DNA from: Desulfobaculum sp044987625
GTDB taxonomy: Bacteria; Desulfobacterota; Desulfovibrionia; Desulfovibrionales; Desulfovibrionaceae
Length of the DNA stretch: 64,000 nucleotides
Assembly: GCF_044987625.1 (NCBI RefSeq)
Contig: NZ_JBJDSB010000002.1
Span: forward strand, 186,001 to 250,000
Direction: 5' to 3'
Part shown: positions 52,289-61,601 of the stretch, piece by piece
Layout: each line of letters opens with the position of its first letter
Numbering within the stretch: position 1 is the stretch's first letter
Notes under the pieces: generated by a model
Databases searched by the model: none
What the model was told of the DNA's origin: nothing
The model's input: only the letters and a program-made list of their open reading frames with translations
Translations under genes and position numbers: made by a program

Positions 52289-52429
52289 ATGGATTACACC
52301 GGATACCTTTTGACCGCCAATGTGGCTGTTTGGCTTGGAGTGGGCGGCTACTTGCTGCTGCTTGGCGCAAAGCAGCGCCGCTTCGAGACCCGGCTTCGGC
52401 AGATGGAGCACATTCACGATGACAGCTAA
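52289..52429 (+). CDS. ccmD: CcmD-like small membrane protein
   Basis: 46 residues: MDYTGYLLTANVAVWLGVG, one membrane helix, then a basic and charged tail (KQRRFETRLRQMEHIHDDS). Size, single helix, basic tail and place directly after ccmC match CcmD, which stabilises CcmC-CcmE. GGGGCGGGGAG lies upstream. Its end overlaps the following TPR gene by 11 bases. Confidence 0.8.
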   Translation: MDYTGYLLTANVAVWLGVGGYLLLLGAKQRRFETRLRQMEHIHDDS

Positions 52430-53045
52430 GAAAACGACGGCCAATGACACCGCCTCCGCCCCGCAAAATGCGCAGGGCCCGGGCGGCCGACAGGTTCTCC
52501 TGCTGCTGATGGCGGTAGGGCTGGTGGCACTGTTCGCCGGTTCTCTCGTCTACCGCGCCAAGCACCCGTCCCTGACGCAGCATGTGGAGCACACAGGCTC
52601 GCAGCAGGGCGGCGGGCAGGCCATGTCCGGCGCATCCATGGAGATGATTAAGGCCCTGATGGCCAAGCTGGAGGAAAACCCCGAGGACGTGCACGTGCTG
52701 CATACCCTTGGCGAGCAGTTCATGCGCATGAAGGCGTGGGACCGCGCCAAGGCGCTGCTGGAGCGCGGCCTGAGTGTGGAACCCGCCAACAAGCAGATTC
52801 TGCGTTTGCTTGGGCTGACGGAGTTCAACATGGAGCACTACGCCGATGCCGCGGAGAAGTTTGAAACCGTGGTGGCGCTGGAGCCGGGCGATTATATTTC
52901 GCACTACAACCTCGGCATTGTGTACGCCCACTTCCTTGAAAAGCCCGAGAAGGCGCGGGAGCACTTTGAGGCCGTTGCCAATGGCGACGGTGTCCCCGAA
53001 GAGTCGCGCAAGGAAGCGCAGGAGCAGCTGAAGCACCTGCACTAA
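52419..53045 (+). CDS. CcmI/CycH-like membrane TPR protein
   Basis: 208 residues: a short cytoplasmic part, one helix (QVLLLLMAVGLVALFAGSL), then periplasmic TPR repeats (VHVLHTLGEQFMRMKAWDRA, NYNLG-type turns near 165). Place and layout match the apocytochrome chaperone CcmI/CycH, which holds apocytochromes for heme attachment. This could partly stand in for the missing CcmG/H, which is inference. Start ATG 52419 overlaps ccmD. A strong terminator follows. Confidence 0.75.
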   Translation: MTAKKTTANDTASAPQNAQGPGGRQVLLLLMAVGLVALFAGSLVYRAKHPSLTQHVEHTGSQQGGGQAMSGASMEMIKALMAKLEENPEDVHVLHTLGEQFMRMKAWDRAKALLERGLSVEPANKQILRLLGLTEFNMEHYADAAEKFETVVALEPGDYISHYNLGIVYAHFLEKPEKAREHFEAVANGDGVPEESRKEAQEQLKHLH

Positions 53046-53070
53046 TCCCCGCGAAGAGCTGAAGAAGAGC

Positions 53071-53105
53071 AGGGAGGAACCGTATGACGGTTCCTCCCTT
53101 TTTTT
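53071..53105 (+). terminator. Intrinsic terminator of the ccm operon
   Basis: AGGGAGGAACCGT and its exact complement with a 3-base loop, followed by a T-run. Confidence 0.95.
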
Positions 53106-53482
53106 GTGTTCCGCGCAGGATAAGAGGGTGGGGGCGCATGGCTCAAGGGACAGCGGCGTGAGAACGCTGTGTATGGACGCACAGGCGAAGATTGATACAT
53201 GTTGACGGGATGCTTCTGTGCGGTATGGGGCGCTGTTGTTGGGAGTGTTTGTGCGGCATGAACTGCACCGTGTGGTGTGAAATGGATTTTGTGCGTCAAT
53301 TGTGGCGCAAGTGTGCTGTATCTGTGCTGATTCTTTACTGCTTCGATTGACATGGTGTGGGCGCTGTGGCACCACTATACATGGTGGAAAAGTGTACCCT
53401 GTCTTCGGAGCCTGTCCTGTGTGTTGGGGCGGCGCAATCTTGACTGGTCGCGGACGGAAGCGAAGCCGCGGAGGAGAGCGTT
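53106..53482. other. Spacer before the branched-chain amino-acid transporter operon
   Basis: About 375 bases without a gene. A perfect TTGACA (53347) and a TATACA (53376) are present but 23 bp apart, so I do not call a standard promoter. TTGACG / TATGGG (53202 / 53224, 16 bp) is a weaker alternative. It presumably contains the liv promoter. Confidence 0.4.
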
Positions 53483-54634
53483 ATGCGGATGAAAGGTCTG
53501 TTGGGAGTATGTCTTGCGCTGGTGGGGCTGCTTGTGCTGGCTGGGGCCGCTCAGGCGAAAACGGTGACCATTGCCTGTGCCTCGCCCTTTACAGGTCCCC
53601 TTGCTCCGTATGGCGACAACGTCAAGGCCGGGGTGATGATGAAGGTGGATGAAGTGAACGCCGCAGGCGGCATTGATGGCGCGCAGGTGGAGGTGGTCTA
53701 CCTCGACGAACTTTGCGACCCTAAGGAAGCCGCCACCGTCGCCGCCAAGATTGCTCGTAACGACGACATCGTCGGCGTGGTGGGGCACCTGTGCTCCTCG
53801 GCGCATCTTGCGGCGCTGCCGACCTACGTTCGCCGGGGCATCCCCGCTATTTCGCCCACGGCGACCAACGTGACCATCAGCTACCAGAACAAGGACAGAA
53901 AAGGACTGGTCTGGTCTTTCCGCGATGTGTACCGCGACGACTTCCAGGGCAAGTTTCTTGCCCGCTACGCCGCCGAAAAGCTGGGTCTCAAGCGCATTGC
54001 TATCTTTTACGAGAACAACGACTACGGCATCGGCCTCAAGGATGCCTTTAAGCTCCAGGCCATGGCGCTGGGGCTGACCATTGTGGGTGAGGAAGCCTAC
54101 ATCAAGGGCACGCCTGACTTTACACCGCAGCTCACCAAGCTGAAGGCGGCTGGCCCCGACGGGCTGTTTATTTCCGGCTACTACAACGAAGGCGCGCTCA
54201 TTGCCGGACAGGCCAAAAAAGTGGGGCTGGACGTCTTGAAGTTTGGCGCGGACGGCTTTGACAACGCGGACTACATTACCCTCGCCAAGGAAGCCGCCGA
54301 AGGGACGTACCTGACGGTGCCCTTCCTCTCCTCCGAGGCAGGTCCCGAGGCGCAGGCGTTTATGGACGCCTTCCGCAAGCGCTTTGGCCGTGAGGTGGAC
54401 TACATGAGCGCCAATGCCTACGACGCCGCGGGCATCCTGCTTCAGGCCATTCGCGAGGCCGGACCGGACCGCCGCAAGGTCCGCGATTATCTGGCCGGGA
54501 TGAATACGCCGGAGAAGGGCTACAAGGGCGTCTCCGGGCTGACCTACTTCAACGAACACGGTGACGCGCAAAAGCCCGCCTTCGTAAAGATGGTCAAGGA
54601 CGGCGCGTTCGTTCCCGCCGAGCAAATGCAGTAA
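53483..54634 (+). CDS. livJ: Branched-chain amino-acid-type periplasmic binding protein
   Basis: 383 residues: signal peptide ending AQA, then the Leu/Ile/Val-binding fold (Peripla_BP_6) with IACASPFTGPLAPYGDNVKAGVMM, GVVGHLCSSAHLAALPTY, AISPTATNVTIS and YENNDYGIGLKDAF. It binds the substrate and delivers it to LivHM. A strong GGAGGAGAG site precedes the ATG. The ligand may be a hydrophobic amino acid or a related compound; the family does not decide it. Confidence 0.9.
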   Translation: MRMKGLLGVCLALVGLLVLAGAAQAKTVTIACASPFTGPLAPYGDNVKAGVMMKVDEVNAAGGIDGAQVEVVYLDELCDPKEAATVAAKIARNDDIVGVVGHLCSSAHLAALPTYVRRGIPAISPTATNVTISYQNKDRKGLVWSFRDVYRDDFQGKFLARYAAEKLGLKRIAIFYENNDYGIGLKDAFKLQAMALGLTIVGEEAYIKGTPDFTPQLTKLKAAGPDGLFISGYYNEGALIAGQAKKVGLDVLKFGADGFDNADYITLAKEAAEGTYLTVPFLSSEAGPEAQAFMDAFRKRFGREVDYMSANAYDAAGILLQAIREAGPDRRKVRDYLAGMNTPEKGYKGVSGLTYFNEHGDAQKPAFVKMVKDGAFVPAEQMQ

Positions 54635-54641
54635 CATGCGG

Positions 54642-54673
54642 GGGCCGGTGGGCGGCTGCTTTCCGGCCCTTTT
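54642..54673 (+). terminator. Hairpin between the binding-protein gene and livH
   Basis: GGGCCGG / CCGGCCC with a 14-base loop, then TTTT. The short T-run fits an attenuator that makes more binding protein than permease. Confidence 0.5.
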
Positions 54674-54864
54674 GCGCCCCCTCTTTGCGCCCTTGTTCGC
54701 TGGACACGTTGGCGCGGGGGCTGTGGGTTTTGTTCGTGGCTCTGGTGGCGGGTGCGCGGCGGCTGGCGGGCGAGATGTCCTCTTCCTCGCCGGGCCGTAA
54801 GACCGTCGCCTCTGCGTCTTTTGCCTGCGGCTTGACTCTGTGATCCCTATGCCAAGGAGGCCCC

Positions 54865-55758
54865 GTGGAGCAATTCCTCGCCCAACTCGTCAACGGCCTG
54901 ACCCTTGGCGTTATCTACGCCCTCATCGCCGTGGGCTACACCATGGTCTACGGCGTCATTGAGCTTATCAACTTCGCCCACGGTGAAATCTACATGCTGG
55001 GCGCGTTTTTCTGCGTCACTTTCATCACCGCGTTTGGCATGCCGTTTTATTTGGCGCTGGTGCTGGCTATGGGCTGCTGCGCGGTGCTGGGCATTCTGCT
55101 GGATATTGTGGCCTACCGCCCCCTGCGCAAGGCCCCGCGTCTGGCGGCGCTCATTACGGCCATCGGCATGTCCATTTTCTTGCAGAATCTGGCCATGGTC
55201 ATCTGGGGCAGCCGCCCCAAGCCCTTCGCGCAGGAAGCCGTCCCCGCCTACCTCAAGGCCACTGCCCTCGACATGGGCGGCGTGCACCTGACGTGGCTGC
55301 AGGTGTTCATCTTTGCCGTGACGCTGACCATGATGGCCGTCCTGTACTTCATTATCGCCCGGACGCGCATCGGTACGGCCATGCGCGCCCTGGCGCAGAA
55401 CAAGACCGCCGCCGCGCTGATGGGCATCAACGTGAACTTTGTCATCGGCTTCACCTTCGCCCTTGGGTCGGCCATGGGCGCGGTGGCCGGGGTACTGGTG
55501 TCGGTCTATTACAACACGCTGTACCCCACCATGGGCTATGTGGCGGGGGTGAAGGCCTTTGCCGCGGCGGTGCTTGGCGGCATAGGCTCCGTGCCCGGTG
55601 CGATGCTGGGCGGGGTTATCCTTGGCGTGGCCGAGGCGCTGGGCGCGGGCTACGTGTCGTCGCTGTACCGCGACGGCGTGGCGTATGCCGTGATGATTGC
55701 GGTTATCCTGTTCAGGCCGTCCGGCCTGCTGGGTAAATCCATTGTGGATAAGGCGTAG
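54865..55758 (+). CDS. livH: Branched-chain amino-acid ABC transporter permease LivH
   Basis: 297 residues with eight or so membrane helices. It opens FLAQLVNGLTLGVIYALIAV and has the ABC-contact stretch RTRIGTAMRALAQNKTAAALMGINV. The start is GTG with AAGGAGG directly upstream. It forms the membrane channel with LivM. A few bases and a mini-ORF separate it from livM. Confidence 0.94.
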   Translation: MEQFLAQLVNGLTLGVIYALIAVGYTMVYGVIELINFAHGEIYMLGAFFCVTFITAFGMPFYLALVLAMGCCAVLGILLDIVAYRPLRKAPRLAALITAIGMSIFLQNLAMVIWGSRPKPFAQEAVPAYLKATALDMGGVHLTWLQVFIFAVTLTMMAVLYFIIARTRIGTAMRALAQNKTAAALMGINVNFVIGFTFALGSAMGAVAGVLVSVYYNTLYPTMGYVAGVKAFAAAVLGGIGSVPGAMLGGVILGVAEALGAGYVSSLYRDGVAYAVMIAVILFRPSGLLGKSIVDKA

Positions 55759-55790
55759 GGCGCCCGTCGCACGCGCAAGGAGCAACGCAT

Positions 55791-55826
55791 ATGAACGGAC
55801 CTGGCAGAGGGGGAGGGCGGTTATGA
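55791..55826 (+). CDS. Eleven-codon mini-ORF coupled to livM
   Basis: MNGPGRGGGRL begins with ATG 55791, preceded by AAGGAG at 8-9 nt. Its TGA overlaps the livM ATG as ATGA. The canonical ribosome site and exact overlap suggest it is translated and couples livM expression to ribosomes arriving from livH. No peptide function is implied. Confidence 0.4.
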   Translation: MNGPGRGGGRL

Positions 55827-56887
55827 CCACAGCCAGAACGCGCATCCTGCGCCGCGTGATGGGGGTGGGGCTGGCTCTTGCGCTGGTGTACCCCGCGCTG
55901 CCGTGGGCCAGTGAGTATGTGATGCACGTCATGACGCTGGTGCTGGTGTACATGGTGTTGGCCATGGGGTTGAACATCGTGCCCGGTTTCTGCGGACTGC
56001 TGGACCTTGGGTTTGTGGGGTTCTACGGCATTGGCGCGTACACCTCGGGCCTGCTCACCATCCACTATGGCATGCCGTTTTGGTTTATTGTGCCCCTTGC
56101 CGCGCTCAATGGCGCGCTGTGGGGCATCCTTCTCGGCGCGCCGACCCTGCGGTTGACCGGGGACTATTTCGCCATTGTTACCTTTGGGTTCAGTGAGCTT
56201 GTGGTGCTGTTCCTTACCAATGAAATTTGGCTGACGCGCGGCCCCCTCGGTTTGCCGGGGATTGATCCGGTGTCCTTGGACCTGAGCTTTCTCAATGAGG
56301 ACTGGTTCTGGGAGTTCTTTGGCGAGCGGCCGTATTTCTATTTGGCGGTGGCGATGGCGGCGCTGGTGTATGTCATTGTGCGGCGGGTGGAGGATTCGCG
56401 CCTTGGGCGGGCATGGTTTGCCCTGCGCGAGGACCCGCTGGCCGCGGCCAGCTGCGGCGTGAATATTTTGAACTACAAGGTCATCGCCTTTGCCATTTCC
56501 GCCGGGATTGGGGCCCTTGGCGGCTCGTTCTTTGCGCGGTGGACCATGTTCCTGTCGCCGGACATGTTTAAGTTTTGGGAGTCGTTCCTTGTGCTGTGCA
56601 TGGTGGTGCTGGGCGGGCTTGGCAATGTGAGCGGGGCGCTGGTTGGCGCGGTTATCCTTGTGTGCCTTGGCGAGGTGCTGCGCGAGGTGCTCCCCGCCCT
56701 TGGCATGCCGCCGGAGGTGCGGTTCCTTGCCTATGGTCTCATCATGGTGCTGATTATGCGGTTTAAGCCCAGCGGCTTTTTCCCCAACATTGCCGACGGC
56801 GGACGGGGCAAGGCGCTGTGGGCCGAGGAGCGGGCCGCCGGCGCGCGGCAAAAGGAGGAGAGCGGTGGAACCACTGCTGCGGGTTGA
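55823..56887 (+). CDS. livM: Branched-chain amino-acid ABC transporter permease LivM
   Basis: 354 residues with about nine helices. MVLAMGLNIVPGFCGLLDLGFVGFYGIGAY is the typical LivM opening, and the ABC-contact region SRLGRAWFALREDPLAAASCGVN lies near residue 200. The C-terminal 30 residues form a charged cytoplasmic tail. ATG 55823 has GGGAGGG upstream. Its last 23 bases overlap livG. Confidence 0.94.
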   Translation: MTTARTRILRRVMGVGLALALVYPALPWASEYVMHVMTLVLVYMVLAMGLNIVPGFCGLLDLGFVGFYGIGAYTSGLLTIHYGMPFWFIVPLAALNGALWGILLGAPTLRLTGDYFAIVTFGFSELVVLFLTNEIWLTRGPLGLPGIDPVSLDLSFLNEDWFWEFFGERPYFYLAVAMAALVYVIVRRVEDSRLGRAWFALREDPLAAASCGVNILNYKVIAFAISAGIGALGGSFFARWTMFLSPDMFKFWESFLVLCMVVLGGLGNVSGALVGAVILVCLGEVLREVLPALGMPPEVRFLAYGLIMVLIMRFKPSGFFPNIADGGRGKALWAEERAAGARQKEESGGTTAAG

Positions 56888-57650
56888 TGGCCTGTGTAAA
56901 CGATTTGGAGGCCTGATGGCCCTTGCCGAGGTGAGCTTTGACGTGCGCCCCGGCGAAATACTGGGCCTTATCGGGCCGAACGGCGCGGGCAAGACGACGC
57001 TGTTCAACTGCATCGCCGGCGTCTATAAACCAACGCGCGGCGATGTGCTTTTTGACGCCGGAAGCGGCCCGGTGCGCATGAATGGCATGAAGCCCGAGAA
57101 GGTGACCGCCCTTGGCGTGGCCCGGACCTTTCAGAACATTCGCCTGTTCACGGACCTGACGGTGCTTGATAATGTGCGGGTGGGGTGCCATTGCCGCTCG
57201 CGCGGGGGCTTTTTGGGCGCGGTGCTGCGCACGGCCTCGCAGCGGGAGGAGGAGCGGCGCATTGTGGCCGAGGCCATGCGGTGGATTGACTTTGTGGGCC
57301 TTGGCGATGTGGCGCTGAGCGGCGCGGCGTCCTTGCCGTATGGCGATCAGCGGCGGCTGGAGATTGCCCGCGCGCTGGCGACGCGCCCGCGCCTTATCAT
57401 GCTGGACGAGCCTGCGGCGGGCATGAACCCGCAGGAGACGCAAATGCTGGTGGACCTTGTCTACCGCATACTGGATGCCGGGGTAACCGTGGTGCTCATA
57501 GAGCATGACATGAAGCTGGTTATGCGCATTTGTCAGCGGCTGGTGGTCCTTGATCACGGCATTCTGCTGGCCGAAGGGCCGCCGGATGTGATACGCAGAG
57601 CACCGGAAGTGGTGGAAGCCTATCTTGGACGGGGAGCCGCGCATGCTTGA
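56865..57650 (+). CDS. livG: Branched-chain amino-acid ABC transporter ATPase LivG
   Basis: 261 residues. Walker A GPNGAGKTT, Q-loop ARTFQNIRLF, signature region LPYGDQRRLEIARAL and Walker B IMLDEP are all visible; the signature LPYG is usual for LivG. GTG start at 56865 with AAAGGAGGAG upstream, inside the end of livM. Confidence 0.94.
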   Translation: MEPLLRVDGLCKRFGGLMALAEVSFDVRPGEILGLIGPNGAGKTTLFNCIAGVYKPTRGDVLFDAGSGPVRMNGMKPEKVTALGVARTFQNIRLFTDLTVLDNVRVGCHCRSRGGFLGAVLRTASQREEERRIVAEAMRWIDFVGLGDVALSGAASLPYGDQRRLEIARALATRPRLIMLDEPAAGMNPQETQMLVDLVYRILDAGVTVVLIEHDMKLVMRICQRLVVLDHGILLAEGPPDVIRRAPEVVEAYLGRGAAHA

Positions 57651-58350
57651 AGTGGATGGCATACACACCTATTACGGTAGCATTCACGCGCTGCGTGGTG
57701 TGAGCCTGCGCATAGCCGCCGGGGAGGTTGTGACCCTCATCGGCGCCAATGGTGCGGGCAAGACCACAACGCTTATGAGCATCAGCAGCGTCACCCCGGT
57801 CCGCGAGGGGCGCATCACTTTTAAGGGAGACGACATTACCCGGATGTCTTCGGAACGGATTGTGGCGCGCGGCGTAACGCAAGTTCCGGAGGGGCGGATG
57901 ATTTTTCCTGCACTGACGGTGGAAGAGAATTTGCGTATGGGCGCATATCTGCGTAAAGACAGGGACGGCGTTCGCCGCGATGCGGACATGGTCTACGATT
58001 TGTTCCCCGTTTTGCGCGAGCGCCGCCGTCAGCATGGCGGAACTTTATCTGGTGGCGAGCAGCAAATGCTTGCCATAGGGCGTGCGCTTATGGCACAGCC
58101 ACGTCTCCTGCTTTTGGACGAGCCTTCGTTGGGACTCGCGCCCATCGTTGTGGAAAATATCTTCGAGGTCATCAGACAGATTAACCGCGCCGGAACAACC
58201 GTGCTGCTGGTGGAGCAGAATGCGCAGATGGCGCTTTCCGTTGCCCACCGTGGCTACGTGCTTGCCACGGGGCAGGTGATAATGGAAGGGACCTCCGAGG
58301 AACTCCTGAACGATCCAAAGGTACGGGCTGCCTACCTTGGCGAGGACTGA
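57643..58350 (+). CDS. livF: Branched-chain amino-acid ABC transporter ATPase LivF
   Basis: 235 residues. Walker A GANGAGKTT, the LivF-type PEGRMIFPALTVEENL Q-loop region, signature LSGGEQQMLAIGRAL and Walker B LLLLDEPSLGLAP. ATG 57643 has GGGGAG 6 nt upstream and overlaps livG by 8 bases; a TTG at 57625 is less likely. It completes the five-gene transporter. Confidence 0.94.
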   Translation: MLEVDGIHTYYGSIHALRGVSLRIAAGEVVTLIGANGAGKTTTLMSISSVTPVREGRITFKGDDITRMSSERIVARGVTQVPEGRMIFPALTVEENLRMGAYLRKDRDGVRRDADMVYDLFPVLRERRRQHGGTLSGGEQQMLAIGRALMAQPRLLLLDEPSLGLAPIVVENIFEVIRQINRAGTTVLLVEQNAQMALSVAHRGYVLATGQVIMEGTSEELLNDPKVRAAYLGED

Positions 58351-58426
58351 AGCGTCGGTCCCGCCCTTTCGGTGCTTGCCCGTGCCCCAGACCCCACCTT
58401 TCAAGGACGCATGGAGTAACGTAATC

Positions 58427-59941
58427 ATGGAAAAAGTTGTTTTGAGAGGACTGACCTTCGACGATGTCCTGCTTCTGCCCGCCTACTCCGAGGTGTTGCC
58501 GGATTCCGTCGACGTGAGCACCAAGCTGACGAATGACTTGCGGCTCAACATCCCTCTGGTCAGTGCGGCCATGGACACTGTGACCGAGTCCGAGATGGCT
58601 ATCTCTCTCGCGCGCAATGGTGGTGCTGGTGTTATCCACAAGAACATCACCATCGAGCAGCAGGCGCTTGAGGTCGAAAAGGTCAAGAAGTCCGAGTCCG
58701 GAATGATTCTCGACCCCGTCACCATCCCTCCGGAAATTTCCGTCGGTCAGGCTCTGGGCGTGATGTCCGACTACCGCGTGTCCGGCCTGCCGGTGGTGAA
58801 GAATAACCAGCTTGTGGGCATCCTCACCAACCGCGACGTGCGCTTTGTGACCAAGCTGGACACCCCCGTCAGCGACGTGATGACCAAGGAACGTCTGGTC
58901 ACCGTGCCCGTGGGCACCACCCTTGAGGAAGCCAAAGAGCACCTGCATGCCAACCGCATCGAAAAGCTCCTCGTCGTGGACGACCAGAATAAGCTGCGCG
59001 GCCTCATCACTATTAAGGACATTGAGAAGATCAAAAAGTATCCCATGTCCTGCAAGGATGAGCACGGCCGCCTGTGCGTTGGCGCCGCCATTGGCGTTGG
59101 CAAGGACAGGGACCAGCGCGCCGAAGCCCTGCTGAGGGCCGGCGTGGACTTCCTCGTTCTCGACTCCGCCCACGGCCATTCCGCCAACATTCTGCGCTCC
59201 GTTGAGGCGCTGCGTGCCCAGTTCCCCAAGGCCCGCGTAGTGGCCGGCAACGTGGCCACCTACGACGGCGCCAAGGCCCTGTTCACCGCAGGCGCAGACA
59301 CCGTCAAGGTCGGCATCGGCCCCGGCTCCATCTGCACCACCCGCGTGGTTGCCGGTGTGGGCGTGCCGCAGATTTCCGCCATTATGGAAGGCGTGCGCGC
59401 CGCCAAGGAATTTGACCGCTGCATCATCGCTGACGGCGGCATCAAGTTCTCCGGCGATGTCGTCAAGGCGCTGGCCGCCGGCGCGGACTGCTGCATGATG
59501 GGCTCGCTGTTTGCCGGTACTGAGGAAAGCCCGGGCGAGACCATTCTCTATCAGGGCCGGACCTATAAGATTTATCGCGGCATGGGGTCCATCGACGCCA
59601 TGCGCGAGGGAAGCTCCGACCGCTACTTCCAGGAGAAGCAGGCACAGGCCGAAAAGCAGGAAGCCGTTGTCTCCGGTGGTCGACTTTCCGACGATTCCAA
59701 GAAGCTGGTGCCCGAAGGCATTGTGGGCCGCGTGCCCTACAAGGGCCCGGTGACCGACAGCATCTATCAGTTGCTCGGCGGCCTGCGCTCCGGCATGGGC
59801 TACACCGGTTGCGGCACCATTCAGGAACTCAAGGATAAGGCACAGTTCACGCGCATTTCCCCCGCGGGTCTGCGCGAGTCGCATGTGCATGATGTCATCA
59901 TTACCAAGGAAGCCCCGAACTACCGGGTGGATTCCTACTAA
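58427..59941 (+). CDS. guaB: Inosine-5'-monophosphate dehydrogenase
   Basis: 504 residues: TIM barrel interrupted by two CBS domains (about residues 95-210). The catalytic loop GPGSICTTRVV holds the active Cys, and DGGIKFSGDVVKALAAGAD binds phosphate. The flap region carries the YRGMGS motif. It oxidises IMP to XMP with NAD, the first step to GMP. It is 30 bp upstream of guaA, so both GMP steps are made together. The start ATG 58427 matches the family N-terminus (KVVLRGLTFDDVLLLP). Confidence 0.96.
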   Translation: MEKVVLRGLTFDDVLLLPAYSEVLPDSVDVSTKLTNDLRLNIPLVSAAMDTVTESEMAISLARNGGAGVIHKNITIEQQALEVEKVKKSESGMILDPVTIPPEISVGQALGVMSDYRVSGLPVVKNNQLVGILTNRDVRFVTKLDTPVSDVMTKERLVTVPVGTTLEEAKEHLHANRIEKLLVVDDQNKLRGLITIKDIEKIKKYPMSCKDEHGRLCVGAAIGVGKDRDQRAEALLRAGVDFLVLDSAHGHSANILRSVEALRAQFPKARVVAGNVATYDGAKALFTAGADTVKVGIGPGSICTTRVVAGVGVPQISAIMEGVRAAKEFDRCIIADGGIKFSGDVVKALAAGADCCMMGSLFAGTEESPGETILYQGRTYKIYRGMGSIDAMREGSSDRYFQEKQAQAEKQEAVVSGGRLSDDSKKLVPEGIVGRVPYKGPVTDSIYQLLGGLRSGMGYTGCGTIQELKDKAQFTRISPAGLRESHVHDVIITKEAPNYRVDSY

Positions 59942-59971
59942 CCCGTCCCTGAAGACAAGGCGGATTAATCA

Positions 59972-61525
59972 ATGCAAAACGTGGATTCAGTCGTCATCCT
60001 CGACTACGGGTCCCAGTATACCCAGCTTATCGCGCGCCGTGTGCGCGAGGCTGGCGTGTACTCCGAGATCCTCACCTGCGAGGCGACCCCTGAAGAGATC
60101 AAGGCCCGTGACCCTCAGGCCATTATTCTGTCCGGTGGCCCTGCCAGCGTCACCGGCGAGGATTCCCCGGTTCTGAACAAGGAAATCCTCGACTGGAACC
60201 TGCCTGTCCTTGGCATCTGCTACGGCATGCAGCTTCTGGCCTATAATCTTGGTGGACGCGTCTCCGCCAGCGAGGACCGCGAATACGGCCGCGCTGACTT
60301 GGAGCTGTCCGGTTCCTGCCCCCTGTGGGACGGCCTGCCGGAAAAGGACAACCACGTTGTGTGGATGTCCCACGGCGACCATGTGGACGCTGTGCCCGAG
60401 GGCTTTGAAATCATGGCCCGCACGCCCAACGTTCCCGTTGCGGCCATGGCGGACGTTGATCGCAAGATCTACTGCCTGCAGTTCCACCCCGAGGTGGCCC
60501 ACACCGACGACGGCACGCTCATCCTGACGAACTTCCTGTTCAAGGTCGCTGGCCTCAAGGCCTCCTGGACCATGAGCTCCTTCGTTGACTCCTGCGTGGC
60601 CGACATGCGCGCCACCATCGGCGAGGACGAACACGTGGTCTGCGGCCTGTCCGGCGGCATTGACTCCACCGTGGTTGCCCTGCTGCTGCACAAGGCCATC
60701 GGCAAGCGCCTGACCTGCATCTTTGTGGATAACGGTCTGCTGCGCATGAACGAGGGTGAGGAAGTCATCGGCTACCTGCGCGAGCACTTCGACCTGAACC
60801 TTGTGTGGGTGCAGGCTCAGGACGAGTTCCTGAACAAGCTGAAGGGCGTGGATGATCCCGAAGAAAAGCGCAAGATCATCGGCCACACCTTCATCGAGGT
60901 CTTCGACCGCGAAGCCAGCAAGATCCCCAACGTGAAGTACTTGGCCCAGGGGACGCTGTATCCTGACGTCATCGAATCCATCTCCTTCAAGGGTGGCCCC
61001 AGCGTGGTCATCAAGAGCCATCACAACGTGGGTGGCCTGCCCGAGAAGATGAAGATGGGCCTCGTTGAGCCGCTGCGTGAACTCTTCAAGGACGAAGTCC
61101 GCCGCGTGGCCGTGGAGCTTGGTCTGCCGGATTCCATCATCTGGCGCCATCCCTTCCCCGGTCCCGGTCTGGCTATCCGCGTCATTGGCGAGATCACCGA
61201 GGAGCGTCTGGAGATTCTGCGCAAGGCCGACAAGATCGTGCAGAACGAACTCCACGCCGCCGGTTGGTACAGGAAAGTGTGGCAGGGTTTCGCTGTCCTC
61301 TTGCCCTTGAAGACTGTCGGGGTTATGGGAGATGATCGCACGTACGAACATGTCATCGCCCTGCGTGTGGTGGATTCCATCGACGCCATGACCGCGGACT
61401 GGACCCGCCTGCCTTCCGAACTGCTGGCACGCATGTCCAACCGCATCATTAACGAAGTCAAAGGTGTCAACCGCGTGGTGTACGACGTTTCGTCGAAGCC
61501 TCCGGGAACCATCGAATGGGAATAA
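59972..61525 (+). CDS. guaA: GMP synthase (glutamine-hydrolysing)
   Basis: 517 residues. N-terminal glutamine amidotransferase with Cys in GICYGMQLLAY and His/Glu in FHPEVAHT. The ATP pyrophosphatase domain has the P-loop SGGIDSTVVA (about 225), and the dimerisation domain ends PPGTIEWE. It converts XMP to GMP. It follows guaB directly, and a hairpin lies between it and tatB. Confidence 0.96.
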   Translation: MQNVDSVVILDYGSQYTQLIARRVREAGVYSEILTCEATPEEIKARDPQAIILSGGPASVTGEDSPVLNKEILDWNLPVLGICYGMQLLAYNLGGRVSASEDREYGRADLELSGSCPLWDGLPEKDNHVVWMSHGDHVDAVPEGFEIMARTPNVPVAAMADVDRKIYCLQFHPEVAHTDDGTLILTNFLFKVAGLKASWTMSSFVDSCVADMRATIGEDEHVVCGLSGGIDSTVVALLLHKAIGKRLTCIFVDNGLLRMNEGEEVIGYLREHFDLNLVWVQAQDEFLNKLKGVDDPEEKRKIIGHTFIEVFDREASKIPNVKYLAQGTLYPDVIESISFKGGPSVVIKSHHNVGGLPEKMKMGLVEPLRELFKDEVRRVAVELGLPDSIIWRHPFPGPGLAIRVIGEITEERLEILRKADKIVQNELHAAGWYRKVWQGFAVLLPLKTVGVMGDDRTYEHVIALRVVDSIDAMTADWTRLPSELLARMSNRIINEVKGVNRVVYDVSSKPPGTIEWE

Positions 61526-61548
61526 GACCGTAAATCACGGTTTGACAG

Positions 61549-61578
61549 GGCGGCGGCGCGGCCAGCGCCGCCGCCTTT
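61549..61578 (+). terminator. Hairpin after guaA
   Basis: A perfect 11-bp GC stem (GGCGGCGGCGC / GCGCCGCCGCC) with a 5-base loop, followed by only three T. Likely a partial terminator between guaA and tatB. Confidence 0.6.
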
Positions 61579-61601
61579 AACTCTGCAACCAAGGTCGGAC
61601 C

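Noticed and set aside
53347..53381. TTGACA with TATACA as the liv promoter
   Set aside because: The spacing is 23 bp, too long for a standard sigma-70 promoter.
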